From an uncultured Clostridia bacterium (GTDB lineage Bacteria; Bacillota; Clostridia; Peptostreptococcales; Anaerovoracaceae): DNA of 64,000 nucleotides. Where the stretch lies: the NCBI GenBank assembly GCA_934271235.1, contig CAKQQT010000003.1, positions 1 to 64,000 on the forward strand, in the 5' to 3' direction. The notes beneath the pieces were generated by a model. It ran no database searches, was not told the DNA's origin, and saw only the letters and a list, made by a program, of their open reading frames with translations. Below, piece by piece: positions 1 through 7,100 of the stretch (its first letter is position 1; each line of letters begins with the position of its first letter). The translations under genes were made by a program, and so were the position numbers.

Positions 1-330
1 GCCTGTGTTCCCGTCGCCTGTGTTCCCGTTGCCTGTGTTCCAGTCGCCTGTGTTCCAGTCGCCTGTGTTCCTGTAGCCTGTGTTCCAGTCGCCTGTGTTC
101 CTGTTGCCTGTGTTCCTGTTGCCTGTGTTCCCGTAGCCTGTGTTCCTGTCGCCTGTGTTCCAGTCGCCTGTGTTCCTGTTGCCTGTGTTCCAGTCGTCTG
201 TGTTCCCGTTGCCTGTGTTCCAGTAGCCTGTGTTCCTGTCGCCTGTGTTCCCGTTGCCTGTGTTCCCGTCGCCTGTGTTCCCGTCGCCTGTGTTCCCGTC
301 GCCTGTGTTCCCGTCGCCTGTGTTCCAGTC
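1..330 (-). repeat. 22 tandem 15-bp units encoding NTG-X-X
   Basis: Twenty-two 15-bp units lie head to tail and continue beyond base 1. On the coding (minus) strand each unit reads AAC ACA GGC then NAC NGG. The NAC codon encodes D in 13 units, N in 6 and Y in 3. The NGG codon encodes G in 9, W in 7 and R in 6. Outside these two first-codon bases I find one substitution, in the unit at 196-210. The array is coding, with no spacers, so it is not CRISPR. Confidence 0.95.
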
Positions 331-663
331 GCCTGTGTTGAACAATCCGGTGTTTCCGTTTACCATGCCTTTCATAGCAGCTAGTTCATCACCCATGATC
401 TCACGAACAATCTTGATGTGATCGCTTCCGCATTTCTGACCGTCAGTCACTTCTTCTCCTAAAACTTCGATTTCAAAGAATCTGTTTAATTCTTTTTCAT
501 TGCAGGAATAATGTTCATGTACTTTTTGCAGGCTGTCGCAATAATGGAAAACTGTATTGCTGCACAATTCAATCTTTCCCTTGTGTTCAATCTTGTACTC
601 TTTGCCGACTTCAAACTGAAATCCTCTGCATTTCATGTCCTTGTCCATTCCTTTAATTTTCAT
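1..663 (-). CDS. DUF7666-like phage protein with NTG pentapeptide repeats (C-terminus outside window)
   Basis: The frame is open from ATG at 663 through the window edge, 221 codons with no stop. Residues 1-115 form a compact domain opening MKIKGMDKDMKCRGFQFEVG, which resembles the N-terminal DUF7666-type domain of many Bacillota phage proteins (from memory). From about residue 112 the protein turns into tandem pentapeptides NTG(D/N/Y)(G/W/R). The start overlaps the upstream stop as ATGA, so translation is coupled. Such repeats could form an elongated solenoid, but that is inference. The true C-terminus is not visible and the function is unknown. Confidence 0.8.
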   Translation of the reverse strand, partial: MKIKGMDKDMKCRGFQFEVGKEYKIEHKGKIELCSNTVFHYCDSLQKVHEHYSCNEKELNRFFEIEVLGEEVTDGQKCGSDHIKIVREIMGDELAAMKGMVNGNTGLFNTGDWNTGDGNTGDGNTGDGNTGDGNTGNGNTGDRNTGYWNTGNGNTDDWNTGNRNTGDWNTGDRNTGYGNTGNRNTGNRNTGDWNTGYRNTGDWNTGDWNTGNGNTGDGNTG

Positions 664-947
664 TGTTTCACCTCTCCATAATTGATTTTCATTCTTTTTA
701 GGTCCTTAATGTCCTCATAAATTGCCAGTATCTCGTCTCTTATTGCGTCTACTGTTATCTTCTTTGCCACTTCCGGGGTCTCTGCTATCTTCCAGCGCAT
801 TCCGTCATGATGCCGCAGGATCGCAAATTCATCACCGTCCAGTAAATACATGGTCTGGTCATCTGCTATACTCTGAACAGCATAGACATTGAAGCGTGTT
901 AGATAGGTGTTCCAGTCGTGGTAATGCTTAAACTTGTACTTAGTCAT
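660..947 (-). CDS. Small phage protein of unknown function (95 aa)
   Basis: A soluble 95-residue protein, aromatic near the N-terminus (KFKHYHDWNTYL) with a charged helical C-terminal half. It overlaps the upstream helicase-loader gene by an ATGA junction and the downstream repeat protein by another, so it is firmly embedded in the early operon. I recognise no domain. Position suggests an accessory role in early phage functions, but nothing in the sequence specifies it. Confidence 0.75.
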   Translation of the reverse strand: MTKYKFKHYHDWNTYLTRFNVYAVQSIADDQTMYLLDGDEFAILRHHDGMRWKIAETPEVAKKITVDAIRDEILAIYEDIKDLKRMKINYGEVKQ

Positions 948-1507
948 TGCGTTAAAAGTTTCTCCTGAAAATCTTCGGTATTTTCTACCAGTCTTTCAAA
1001 TGTTCCGGTTTCGCCTAAATGAATGTACCTCGGAAGTCGCAAAGCCTTTGGAAGCATGGATTCTTCCCTTGCAACTCTTGTTACTTGCTCATAGACCATC
1101 CGGAATTGTGCTCTGCAAACTTCTTCGTTTTCACTCATGCAGATTGACTGCCATCCCATGCGTTTAACAGCGTTTCTGGTGTTTTCGTCGAAAAATTCCA
1201 TTGCTCCTGGCTCGTCATACATCCCATACAGGCTAATGGCTCGCTTGACTTTGTGCCATCCGTCTGACCAATCGAACGTTGCATCTTTCCCGGATATCTT
1301 GATCGTTTGTTGCCTTATATCGGCTACTGTCGGCTGGAATTTATTCGTCTGAACGTGCCGCATGACTGCCGTTTTTGCGTCTTTGAAGTCGATGTCTCCG
1401 ATCGCGCTGTACCAACAGTCTAAGGCTTCGTTTGTCGGCAGAATGTTATCCCTCGGGTAGAAATTCTTTATCACCGCTACAAGGCTTATGAATTCGCCTT
1501 TTGTCAT
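944..1507 (-). CDS. Phage replicative-helicase loader/inhibitor, G39P-like
   Basis: About 187 aa. The N-terminal 70 residues (TKGEFISLVAVIKNFYP, a DCWYSAIGDIDF segment, then HVQTNKFQPTVADIRQQ) match the pattern of phage G39P-type proteins. In SPP1 that family loads and restrains the replicative helicase at the phage origin (established knowledge). The C-terminal half is helical and charged. I chose ATG at 1507 because an AGGTGGG ribosome-binding site lies 7 nt upstream; a GTG at 1519 is the alternative. It directly follows the DnaD-like initiator gene, with a short overlap, which is the usual partner order. Confidence 0.7.
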   Translation of the reverse strand: MTKGEFISLVAVIKNFYPRDNILPTNEALDCWYSAIGDIDFKDAKTAVMRHVQTNKFQPTVADIRQQTIKISGKDATFDWSDGWHKVKRAISLYGMYDEPGAMEFFDENTRNAVKRMGWQSICMSENEEVCRAQFRMVYEQVTRVAREESMLPKALRLPRYIHLGETGTFERLVENTEDFQEKLLTQ

Positions 1508-2322
1508 GTGTTCGCCCACCTTTCTAAAGCGTCATACGTGCTTTGCATTTCCTCGATACGGCTTTGCCGCTTGATCTTATCCCAGACAATGCCTTGATAC
1601 TGGCTTGCTATGGATTGATCTATGATCTCGATAACGGCAGAATCGCCATGCTCTTTTGCTTTTTCGGATATTTTCCGCAGAAGCGTATTCAATCCAATCG
1701 GCTTGTACGGCTGTCTTCGCTCCTGTTTATAGGCAATCCAACGGTTTACTGCTTCAGACAATTCCGGCGAAGCCTGAACGAAAAACCAATCCGATTCGGG
1801 GTTCCCCTCGCGCGCGCGCGCGTCTTGGTTTATTTTATTTATTTCTTTTATTTCCTTTATTGGTATGTTTGCTTTTTGGTCGCTTTTTGGTCGCTTTTTG
1901 GTCGCGCCTTTTTCGGATTGTATATCTTTTCCATTCTCTGGATCGCCGTATTTTTCAACGTTTTCGCATTCGCTTTTTGTTCGCTCCGATTTCGCAGTTT
2001 TTTGTGAACTTAATTGGTACTTGTCATAGTTGACAATTTCTATAAACAAATCTCTCCGGTTTGGCTTTTCGACGTTCACCATGTTTTGCTCGTTCAGCAG
2101 CTTGATGAAACTTTCCGTCTTGTGCCATGACCAACCCCATCTTGCGGCAAGGCTCGAAATATTCATTTCTACAACTCCGCGCTTCACAACGATTACCTCA
2201 TTGTGGTAGAGCCTTGTTTTATCTTCGTAGTTGGCTAATTGTATCAAGTCCACCCATTCTTTACCGTACTTTTCCCATATCCAGTGATTGAATAATGCTC
2301 TGTCTAAAACTATGTATCCCAT
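1504..2322 (-). CDS. DnaD-like phage replication initiator/organizer
   Basis: A 272-aa protein. The N-terminal 100 residues read as a winged-helix domain of the phage replisome-organizer type (GYIVLDRALFNHWIWE, then a helix pair ending FIKLLNEQNMV). A Lys/Glu-rich linker follows, and the C-terminal 85 residues resemble the terminal segment of phage DnaD/O proteins (AVNRWIAYKQERRQPYKPIG). Family members bind the phage origin and recruit helicase loader and helicase. It overlaps rusA upstream by 13 nt. The linker DNA contains a short (CG)n run at 1810-1821. The exact family (DnaD versus replication protein O) is unsettled. Confidence 0.7.
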   Translation of the reverse strand: MGYIVLDRALFNHWIWEKYGKEWVDLIQLANYEDKTRLYHNEVIVVKRGVVEMNISSLAARWGWSWHKTESFIKLLNEQNMVNVEKPNRRDLFIEIVNYDKYQLSSQKTAKSERTKSECENVEKYGDPENGKDIQSEKGATKKRPKSDQKANIPIKEIKEINKINQDARAREGNPESDWFFVQASPELSEAVNRWIAYKQERRQPYKPIGLNTLLRKISEKAKEHGDSAVIEIIDQSIASQYQGIVWDKIKRQSRIEEMQSTYDALERWANT

Positions 2323-2729
2323 TCGATCACATCAACCTCGATTCTCGGATTTACCGCATCCAGGAAGAATTCATCAGTAAAACCGATTACGCATCGCCAT
2401 CCGTCAGCTTCAATCGTTCCGGAAGATACGAGCGCATCGAGTATGAACTTTTTCGCAAAGCAGATATTGTCAAGATCTCTTTTGCGGTTTGGCTCATACC
2501 ATCGGAAATTCAATCTCACTCTTCCACTGAACCGTCCGATTTTTTGCTTTCGGATATATGTTAGGATTAACATTTCCGCTTTGTTCTTCATCTGCGCTCC
2601 GACATATTTATTTGTCCTGCAAGCCTTTGTGTAATCGTTCAACCCGGCTAGTTTTCCATAGATGATCAGTGTCCGCTTCTTCGGTTCTCTTACCGTCTGA
2701 TATTCTTCCTCACTGTATCCAATGTTCAT
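2310..2729 (-). CDS. rusA: RusA-family Holliday junction resolvase
   Basis: 139 aa. The core motif EPNRKRDLDN followed by ILDAL and then EADGW is the acidic active-site signature of RusA endonucleases, which cut four-way junctions symmetrically with Mg2+. Lys residues at the N-terminus (KAC, KNKAEM) fit junction-binding positions. Phages use it to resolve replication and recombination intermediates before packaging. It sits between ssb and the initiator gene in the early operon. Confidence 0.82.
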   Translation of the reverse strand: MNIGYSEEEYQTVREPKKRTLIIYGKLAGLNDYTKACRTNKYVGAQMKNKAEMLILTYIRKQKIGRFSGRVRLNFRWYEPNRKRDLDNICFAKKFILDALVSSGTIEADGWRCVIGFTDEFFLDAVNPRIEVDVIEWDT

Positions 2730-2737
2730 ATCTCACC

Positions 2738-3139
2738 TCAAAATGGTATGTCCTCATCCAGAGCAGCGAATCCCTCTGGAACAGGCTCTGAAACAGTCTC
2801 TTTTGCGTTCTCGCCGTTCTTTTCGCCCCACTCAAGGAATTCAACATTATCTGCAATTACATCCGTTGTATAGACTGTTTTTCCGTCCTTGTCTTTGTAG
2901 CTTCCGGTTTGCAGTCTTCCCTGCACCGCTACTTTTCTTCCCTTAGAAAGGAACCGTTCACAGTTCTCTGCGGTCTTTCCAAAGCAGATAACCTGTGGAA
3001 AGTCTGCTTTCTTTTCTTCGCCCTGTTTCACTCTACGGTCGATTGCCAAAGTGAAGCGGCATACTGCCATCTGTGACCCAGAAGTGTATCTTACTTCCGG
3101 ATCCCGGACAAGGCGGCCAATCAGATTTACGTTGTTCAT
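2738..3139 (-). CDS. ssb: Phage single-stranded DNA-binding protein
   Basis: 133 aa. The OB fold starts MNNVNLIGRLVRDPEVRYT and contains the conserved VICFGKTAENC and VAVQGRLQTGSY segments. A short linker follows, and the acidic tip DEDIPF is the docking peptide used by SSB partners. It coats single strands during phage replication and recombination. The start overlaps the upstream HNH-like gene stop by ATGA. Confidence 0.93.
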   Translation of the reverse strand: MNNVNLIGRLVRDPEVRYTSGSQMAVCRFTLAIDRRVKQGEEKKADFPQVICFGKTAENCERFLSKGRKVAVQGRLQTGSYKDKDGKTVYTTDVIADNVEFLEWGEKNGENAKETVSEPVPEGFAALDEDIPF

Positions 3140-3414
3140 AAGTAATTCCTCCCGAATATCTCAATAAATTCTTCTCTTGTGTGTGTTTCTTCAAATTTAG
3201 CTTGTGCCATTTCTTTCAATTTCCGGTCTAAACCTTTGTCAAAATGCACTCCCCGGTCGCCGGTGTGATGCCGCATACATAGCCATACTTTCAAACCGTA
3301 TTTCTCGGACTGTTTTCTATTAGCAGTACCGAAGAAGATGTGGTGTTCCTGTAAGTCTTGTGTAGTCCGGCACACGAAGCACTCCTTTTCTGTCTGCAAG
3401 ATTGACTTAGCCAT
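3136..3414 (-). CDS. Small HNH-like Cys/His phage protein
   Basis: 92 aa from ATG at 3414, the start that overlaps the upstream stop. A longer reading to 3522 is open but unlikely. Metal-ligand pattern: CFVC, then EHHIFFG, then LCMRHH and GVHFD. This is the layout of phage HNH-like or NinG-like zinc proteins found beside ssb in Clostridia phages. It may nick DNA or assist recombination. The canonical HNH catalytic Asn is not obvious, so nuclease activity is uncertain. Confidence 0.7.
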   Translation of the reverse strand: MAKSILQTEKECFVCRTTQDLQEHHIFFGTANRKQSEKYGLKVWLCMRHHTGDRGVHFDKGLDRKLKEMAQAKFEETHTREEFIEIFGRNYL

Positions 3415-3748
3415 TTGAATGCCCCCATTCTCTTGATATCTGACCGTCAATGATTCTGATCTGCAGCTTGATCGAATTGATTGCTTCCTGGTTTGCCTTA
3501 TAGGTAGCTTCTGCAATGTCACGCTTGAATCTGGCTTCTGCTACCGCGGGAATTCCGTAAGCAGTCTTGTCTATCATTCCGATTGCCATACCATCATCCC
3601 GAAGTTTCAGGCACTCTTGACGAAGCAAAACCTTATAGTCTCGCTCCGCTTCTGCATATGCCGTACCGGTTTTTCGAAGCATTTTGATTGACGTGTCAAG
3701 CTGCTGTGTTTTGGTTTGAAGTTCGTTCATTAAATCGAATCCGCTCAT
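3407..3748 (-). CDS. Conserved-looking helical phage protein of unknown function
   Basis: 113 aa, predicted almost wholly helical (LMNELQTKTQQLDTSIKML, later EATYKANQEAINSIKLQIR), which suggests a coiled-coil dimer. ATGA overlap with the exonuclease gene and an 8-nt overlap with the HNH-like gene place it inside the recombination block. I recognise no catalytic motif. It may be a structural helper of the exonuclease/annealing machinery, on position alone. Confidence 0.75.
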   Translation of the reverse strand: MSGFDLMNELQTKTQQLDTSIKMLRKTGTAYAEAERDYKVLLRQECLKLRDDGMAIGMIDKTAYGIPAVAEARFKRDIAEATYKANQEAINSIKLQIRIIDGQISREWGHSNG

Positions 3749-4644
3749 TTTTTCCCTGCGGTTATTCTTACATATCCCGCCTTGCCTTTCTTGGTTGTCC
3801 TTTTCAAATAGTGCGTATATAAGTCTGGATTTTCTTGCGCGAATTTGTCTTTGTCAAAGTCCCATTGCTCTGTAGGCTCTCCATCCGGAACAAGCGTTAT
3901 TTTCGTTCCACCCGGTGTCGTCCAAGTCTTGATGCTGTACTTTTCCATTCCCGCCTTAAGGATTTGTTTTGCTTCTTTGTATTCCCGCTCGATCTGCTTA
4001 AAAATTTCAAGCTGTGATTCTAATGCTATAACCTTATCTGCAATTTGAACAATTTCTGTCGGCTGGAACTCTTCTTCTGTCATAAATGGATTTTCCATCA
4101 GCTTCAGCCAGTCTTCGCGGAAACGTTTAATTTCCAAGTAGACATCTCCCCAAAATTCCTCGAACTGTTCCCATCTGATTGTAAATATCTGCAAACGCTT
4201 TGAATCAAATTCTGCGCTAAAGTCATCTGGTCTGCTATAGACAGCGAGGATTCCAAGCTTGTAATTATACATCCACATTCCCATCAGTAACTGGCACAGA
4301 TAGTGCTTGTAACCCAAAATATCATCGTGAATGTCTGAAGTGGTTTTAATTTCTAAAACGCATTTGCTGTTAAAATCCACACCATCGGCATGATACCGGA
4401 GATAATCCTCAATAACTTTTCCCTCGATAAAGTGATGGTCAAGTTCTGCGTTCACATAGTCTCGAATTTTAGGCTCGAGCTCGTTGCCGTATTCCGTGTA
4501 GACGTTTCCTGAAAAATCTGATTCCTCGATCCCGGCTTTTTCTTTCAGAAGCTGCCACCGTGTTTTGAATTTTGAAATGTTCAGGATAGCCGCTACATCG
4601 CTGCCGCCGATGTACTTTTCTCTGTCTTTTGTTACATCCTGCAT
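3745..4644 (-). CDS. YqaJ-family recombination exonuclease (lambda Exo-like)
   Basis: 299 aa. The N-terminus carries the YqaJ signature: YIGGSDVAAIL, then YGNELEP, then HADGVDF and VLEIKTT. These supply the acidic and Lys active-site residues of the PD-(D/E)XK fold. The C-terminal 100 residues are helical. Lambda-type exonucleases resect double-stranded ends to give 3' tails for the annealing protein. The ERF gene lies directly upstream with no gap, giving a classical two-component phage recombination pair. Confidence 0.88.
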   Translation of the reverse strand: MQDVTKDREKYIGGSDVAAILNISKFKTRWQLLKEKAGIEESDFSGNVYTEYGNELEPKIRDYVNAELDHHFIEGKVIEDYLRYHADGVDFNSKCVLEIKTTSDIHDDILGYKHYLCQLLMGMWMYNYKLGILAVYSRPDDFSAEFDSKRLQIFTIRWEQFEEFWGDVYLEIKRFREDWLKLMENPFMTEEEFQPTEIVQIADKVIALESQLEIFKQIEREYKEAKQILKAGMEKYSIKTWTTPGGTKITLVPDGEPTEQWDFDKDKFAQENPDLYTHYLKRTTKKGKAGYVRITAGKK

Positions 4645-5214
4645 TTACTTTCCCTCCAAGTCTTTCAGAACTTCCGCAAAGCGTTCTTCTGTGGTCGAAC
4701 CGTTCAGTTTGTAATCGCTCGCCACTTCTGCGAACGACATGTTGTTTTCTTTTAAGTAGATAATCAGCTTTTCACGATAGGTTAATTCGTTCGATTTTGG
4801 AGCGGATTTCTTCTTTTCCGAACCCTTTGTTCTTTCTGTAAACTCGTCAGTGTCAGCGTCCTTTGTGTCGTCGATGCAAAACAATCCGTTCAAGGCGTAC
4901 TTTCTGGCATACGAAGATGTAGCCCCGGTGATCTGCGAAGAATCCATCCCCTTTTTTGTCTCTTCTTCTCTGGCATATGCCGTAACAGAAGCAGATTCGG
5001 AACCGTCGGTTACTGTTGCTGTCGCTTTTACGTAGTATCTATCTCCGATCATTACGATTTCATCAGAGATAGTCAGCTGAACCCCCTCTTTAGCACAAAG
5101 CGGTTTTACCGCCTCAAGAATATCCTCGCAGCTTCTGTATTTGTAATTGCCGAATTTATTAAACTGACCCTTTGGGGCTTTCAGTTCTTTTTGAATAGTG
5201 ATTAACTTATTCAT
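4645..5214 (-). CDS. ERF-family single-strand annealing protein
   Basis: 189 aa from ATG at 5214, which has GAGGAGG 6 nt upstream; the in-frame ATG at 5220 abuts the ribosome-binding site. The ERF signature GATSSYARKYALNGLFCIDD lies near residues 105-125, preceded by the N-terminal KGQFNKFGNYKYRSCEDIL segment. ERF proteins form rings on ssDNA and promote annealing for recombination-dependent phage replication. The C-terminal third is Lys/Glu-rich and probably flexible before a terminal helical domain. Partner: the adjoining YqaJ exonuclease. Confidence 0.9.
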   Translation of the reverse strand: MNKLITIQKELKAPKGQFNKFGNYKYRSCEDILEAVKPLCAKEGVQLTISDEIVMIGDRYYVKATATVTDGSESASVTAYAREEETKKGMDSSQITGATSSYARKYALNGLFCIDDTKDADTDEFTERTKGSEKKKSAPKSNELTYREKLIIYLKENNMSFAEVASDYKLNGSTTEERFAEVLKDLEGK

Positions 5215-5482
5215 GTTCATCCTCCTCTTCCATCTCGTCTATTTCTTTCATCAATTTGTTTTTAAGAATATTCATTGCTTCGTTCAGTTTTGCCAAGGCA
5301 GCATCAGCTACCTGTTTTCTGTCCATTTTTGATAATTCGAAAGCTTGCTGTAAATATTCGTCCATTTCCTTTTCGCTGCAATCGAAGCTTTCCCTAAGAG
5401 TTTTTAATAATGATGTAGTTTCTGCCATCAGTTCTGAAAAAGTACCTTTAATTTCTACTTCGCCTTTATCGATTTTAATCAT
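5207..5482 (-). CDS. Phage protein of unknown function (91 aa, acidic tail)
   Basis: Start chosen at ATG 5482, which lies inside the last codons of the zinc-ribbon gene (coupled). A longer reading to 5515 would overlap that gene heavily. Predicted helical throughout, with an acidic end EIDEMEEEDEHE. It overlaps the ERF gene by 8 nt. I do not recognise a family. Confidence 0.7.
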   Translation of the reverse strand: MIKIDKGEVEIKGTFSELMAETTSLLKTLRESFDCSEKEMDEYLQQAFELSKMDRKQVADAALAKLNEAMNILKNKLMKEIDEMEEEDEHE

Positions 5483-5675
5483 CGTATGTGTCCATCCTTT
5501 CTCTATTGTTGTCAAGGCAATCTTGACAAATTAACTTCTTTCCGAACCAGTAACCGTAATCGCTTCTGATATGCTCGCCGCATTCAGAGCAGATTGGCCG
5601 GTTATCGTATCTGTGTCTTTTTTCTTCTTCCCACCGTTCCGCATCGGAAGCGGGATTATCTGATAACCAAATCAT
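5475..5675 (-). CDS. Small zinc-ribbon phage protein
   Basis: 66 aa with two CxxC knuckles, CSECGEHIR and CQDC, separated by 20 residues, which form a probable four-Cys zinc site. The N-terminus is Trp/Asp-rich. It sits in the early operon between the 3D-domain protein (20-nt overlap) and a 91-aa unknown. Such proteins are often nucleic-acid or protein adaptors; nothing here specifies which. Confidence 0.72.
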   Translation of the reverse strand: MIWLSDNPASDAERWEEEKRHRYDNRPICSECGEHIRSDYGYWFGKKLICQDCLDNNRERMDTYDD

Positions 5676-6228
5676 TTCTCACCTCTACTTCTAAATACTT
5701 GGCACCATGTTTTACAGCGTCTTCGTGACTGTCGAAGTAAATGTCTATGACGTTCCCTTTGACAGCTGAACCGGTGTCCTGTGCCGTGTAAATGGTTTCC
5801 CCGATTCTAACCTCTGTTCCGAATGGGATAACCGAAGTGTCAACGGCAATCGTCTTGCCCGCCTTTGCTCTCTCTCCGCTTGCTGTATAGACAATCTCTT
5901 TTCCGTTTTCGTCTAACGGACGGTTCTTTGCCCATATCGAACAGCAACGGACGCAGCTACAATATGCTGTGATTTTGAATTCTCCGAGCGATTTCCACTT
6001 TTCTTGTTTTACCTCTTGTTTTAATTCTTGTTTTAACTCACTTTCTAACTCACTGTTTAACTCGACTTGGTGAGTTAACTCTTTCGCCTGTGCTTCCTGT
6101 AGGTCATCATGCCCGGCAAAGCCTAGCATCGTTATGATCGCCGCTGTTGCCAGAATGCCGCCTAAAGGCTTCTTGACCTTATCCCAGACGCCAAGAATAC
6201 CGCCGCCTGTTTTCCTATACTTCTTCAT
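5656..6228 (-). CDS. Membrane-anchored 3D-domain protein
   Basis: 190 aa. A hydrophobic segment at about residues 20-42 (GGILATAAIITMLGFAG) predicts an N-terminal anchor. A Glu/Lys-rich repeated stretch (ELNSELESELKQELKQEVKQ) follows, probably a coiled stalk. The C-terminal 3D domain reads FKITAYCSCVRCC, then TASGERAKAG, IAVDTSVIPFGTEV and AQDTGSAVKGNVIDIYF. The three Asp positions match the MltA-like double-psi barrel found in Rpf/YabE-type cell-wall enzymes. It probably acts on, or binds, peptidoglycan outside the cell. Its place in the early rather than the lysis region is notable. Confidence 0.85.
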   Translation of the reverse strand: MKKYRKTGGGILGVWDKVKKPLGGILATAAIITMLGFAGHDDLQEAQAKELTHQVELNSELESELKQELKQEVKQEKWKSLGEFKITAYCSCVRCCSIWAKNRPLDENGKEIVYTASGERAKAGKTIAVDTSVIPFGTEVRIGETIYTAQDTGSAVKGNVIDIYFDSHEDAVKHGAKYLEVEVRNDLVIR

Positions 6229-6454
6229 GTTTCTTCCTCTTAGCCAAGCAGAAGAACCTTACTCCATCATAGACCGCAAATTCTTCCGTTGGGTATTCGT
6301 CGTCTTTCCTATCTCTGGTTTTGTGTTCCGGAAACATTTTTTCAAATGCGGCACGAGTAAGATGAACGCTGTCCTCGGAGATACCGCATAAGCCGTCATA
6401 TTCTGCATACAGCTTTGCATACTCTTTTGCGTATGCCGCTAATTTCTCTTTCAT
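6215..6454 (-). CDS. Phage protein of unknown function (79 aa)
   Basis: A charged, helical N-terminus (KLAAYAKEYAKLYAEYDG) is followed by a short domain ending FCLAKRKKHEEV. ATGA overlap with the 34-aa gene upstream and a 14-nt overlap with the 3D-domain gene downstream. No domain recognised. Confidence 0.7.
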   Translation of the reverse strand: MKEKLAAYAKEYAKLYAEYDGLCGISEDSVHLTRAAFEKMFPEHKTRDRKDDEYPTEEFAVYDGVRFFCLAKRKKHEEV

Positions 6455-6555
6455 AACGAAACCTCGACTTTCTTTCCGTCTACCTCTAAGGCTGCTTTCA
6501 GTGCCGCCAAAAAGATCTCAACAGACAATTCTTTACCATTTGAATCCTTTCCCAT
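6451..6555 (-). CDS. 34-residue phage microprotein
   Basis: Reads MGKDSNGKELSVEIF and ends GKKVEVSL. The start shares TAATG with the stop of the XRE gene and the stop overlaps the next start as ATGA. Both junctions show translational coupling, the main support for this being a real gene. One amphipathic helix (LSVEIFLAALKAALEV) is predicted. Function unknown. Confidence 0.55.
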   Translation of the reverse strand: MGKDSNGKELSVEIFLAALKAALEVDGKKVEVSL

Positions 6556-6752
6556 TATTCTTTCCTTTCTTTTAACAGGGTGTTTACTGTTACGCCCAGA
6601 ACGTCGGCTACCTTTTGCAGGCTTGTAAGATTGGGGTTAAATGTTCGTTTCCACTTTTCCATATGACCCCTAGTCAGACCGGCACGCCTTTCGACTTCTC
6701 TTATTGACATGTCACGTTTTTTAGCGTAATACTTAATGTTTTCGTAAATCAT
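6555..6752 (-). CDS. XRE-family small transcriptional regulator (Cro-like)
   Basis: 65 aa from ATG at 6752, with GGAG 5 nt upstream. A single helix-turn-helix: SIREVERRAGLTRGHMEKWK followed by SLQKVADVLGVTVNTLL. It heads the minus-strand early operon, as expected for a Cro-type switch partner of the repressor at 7467. The recognition helix differs from that repressor's, so shared operators are not certain. Confidence 0.85.
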   Translation of the reverse strand: MIYENIKYYAKKRDMSIREVERRAGLTRGHMEKWKRTFNPNLTSLQKVADVLGVTVNTLLKERKE

Positions 6753-6774
6753 CATTTCTCCTTTCGTAATTTTT

Positions 6775-6783
6775 TGCTATAAT
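6775..6783 (+). promoter_or_regulatory. Extended -10 promoter element for the 6801 gene
   Basis: TGC followed by TATAAT forms an extended -10 box 18 bases before the start codon of the plus-strand gene; its ribosome-binding site GAGGTGAT follows directly. No good -35 is visible, which is acceptable for extended -10 promoters. The leader would be very short. Confidence 0.5.
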
Positions 6784-6800
6784 GCTTTTGAGGTGATAAC

Positions 6801-7100
6801 ATGAAATATAGAATTATGAGAAAACTGGAATTTGGCAAATATACATCGCTTGAAACTGTTGCCGGATGGTTTCCCGGAAAATCAATCGAATCTGTCGGAA
6901 AGTCGATTGATTTGCTAGGGAAACTTGGGTTTATAGAAGCATCTGACGATCTCGACGGTATATCCCTAAGAACTCTTTCTTCACTGCAAGATTTTTTAGA
7001 ATATCATCGAAAGAAATTCTTTGAATATGCCGTTGGTGTATCAGCTATCATTATTGCAATAGAATCTTCAATAAACATATTCCGAACACTGTACCACTAA
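6801..7100 (+). CDS. Small DNA-binding-like membrane protein in the lysogeny region
   Basis: 99 aa with a strong GAGGTGAT ribosome-binding site. Residues 5-50 read like a small winged-helix unit (TSLETVAGWFPGKSIESVGK, then LLGKLGFIEA). The C-terminal 25 residues are hydrophobic (YAVGVSAIIIAIESS) and predict a membrane segment. Its last 50 nt overlap, tail to tail, the minus-strand gene ending at 7051. No family recognised. It could be a lysogen-expressed membrane regulator or exclusion protein (inference). Confidence 0.55.
   Translation: MKYRIMRKLEFGKYTSLETVAGWFPGKSIESVGKSIDLLGKLGFIEASDDLDGISLRTLSSLQDFLEYHRKKFFEYAVGVSAIIIAIESSINIFRTLYH

Noticed and set aside
1..345. Repeat array as a CRISPR
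   Set aside because: The units are 15 bp, contiguous and without spacers, and they are in frame with a minus-strand protein.
230..421. 63-aa plus-strand ORF rich in SPVFP
   Set aside because: Antisense reading of the tandem repeat; no ribosome-binding site and no independent content.
1810..1821. (CG)n run as a Z-DNA or regulatory element
   Set aside because: It lies inside the coding linker of the DnaD-like gene (Ala/Arg codons) and is too short to claim a function.
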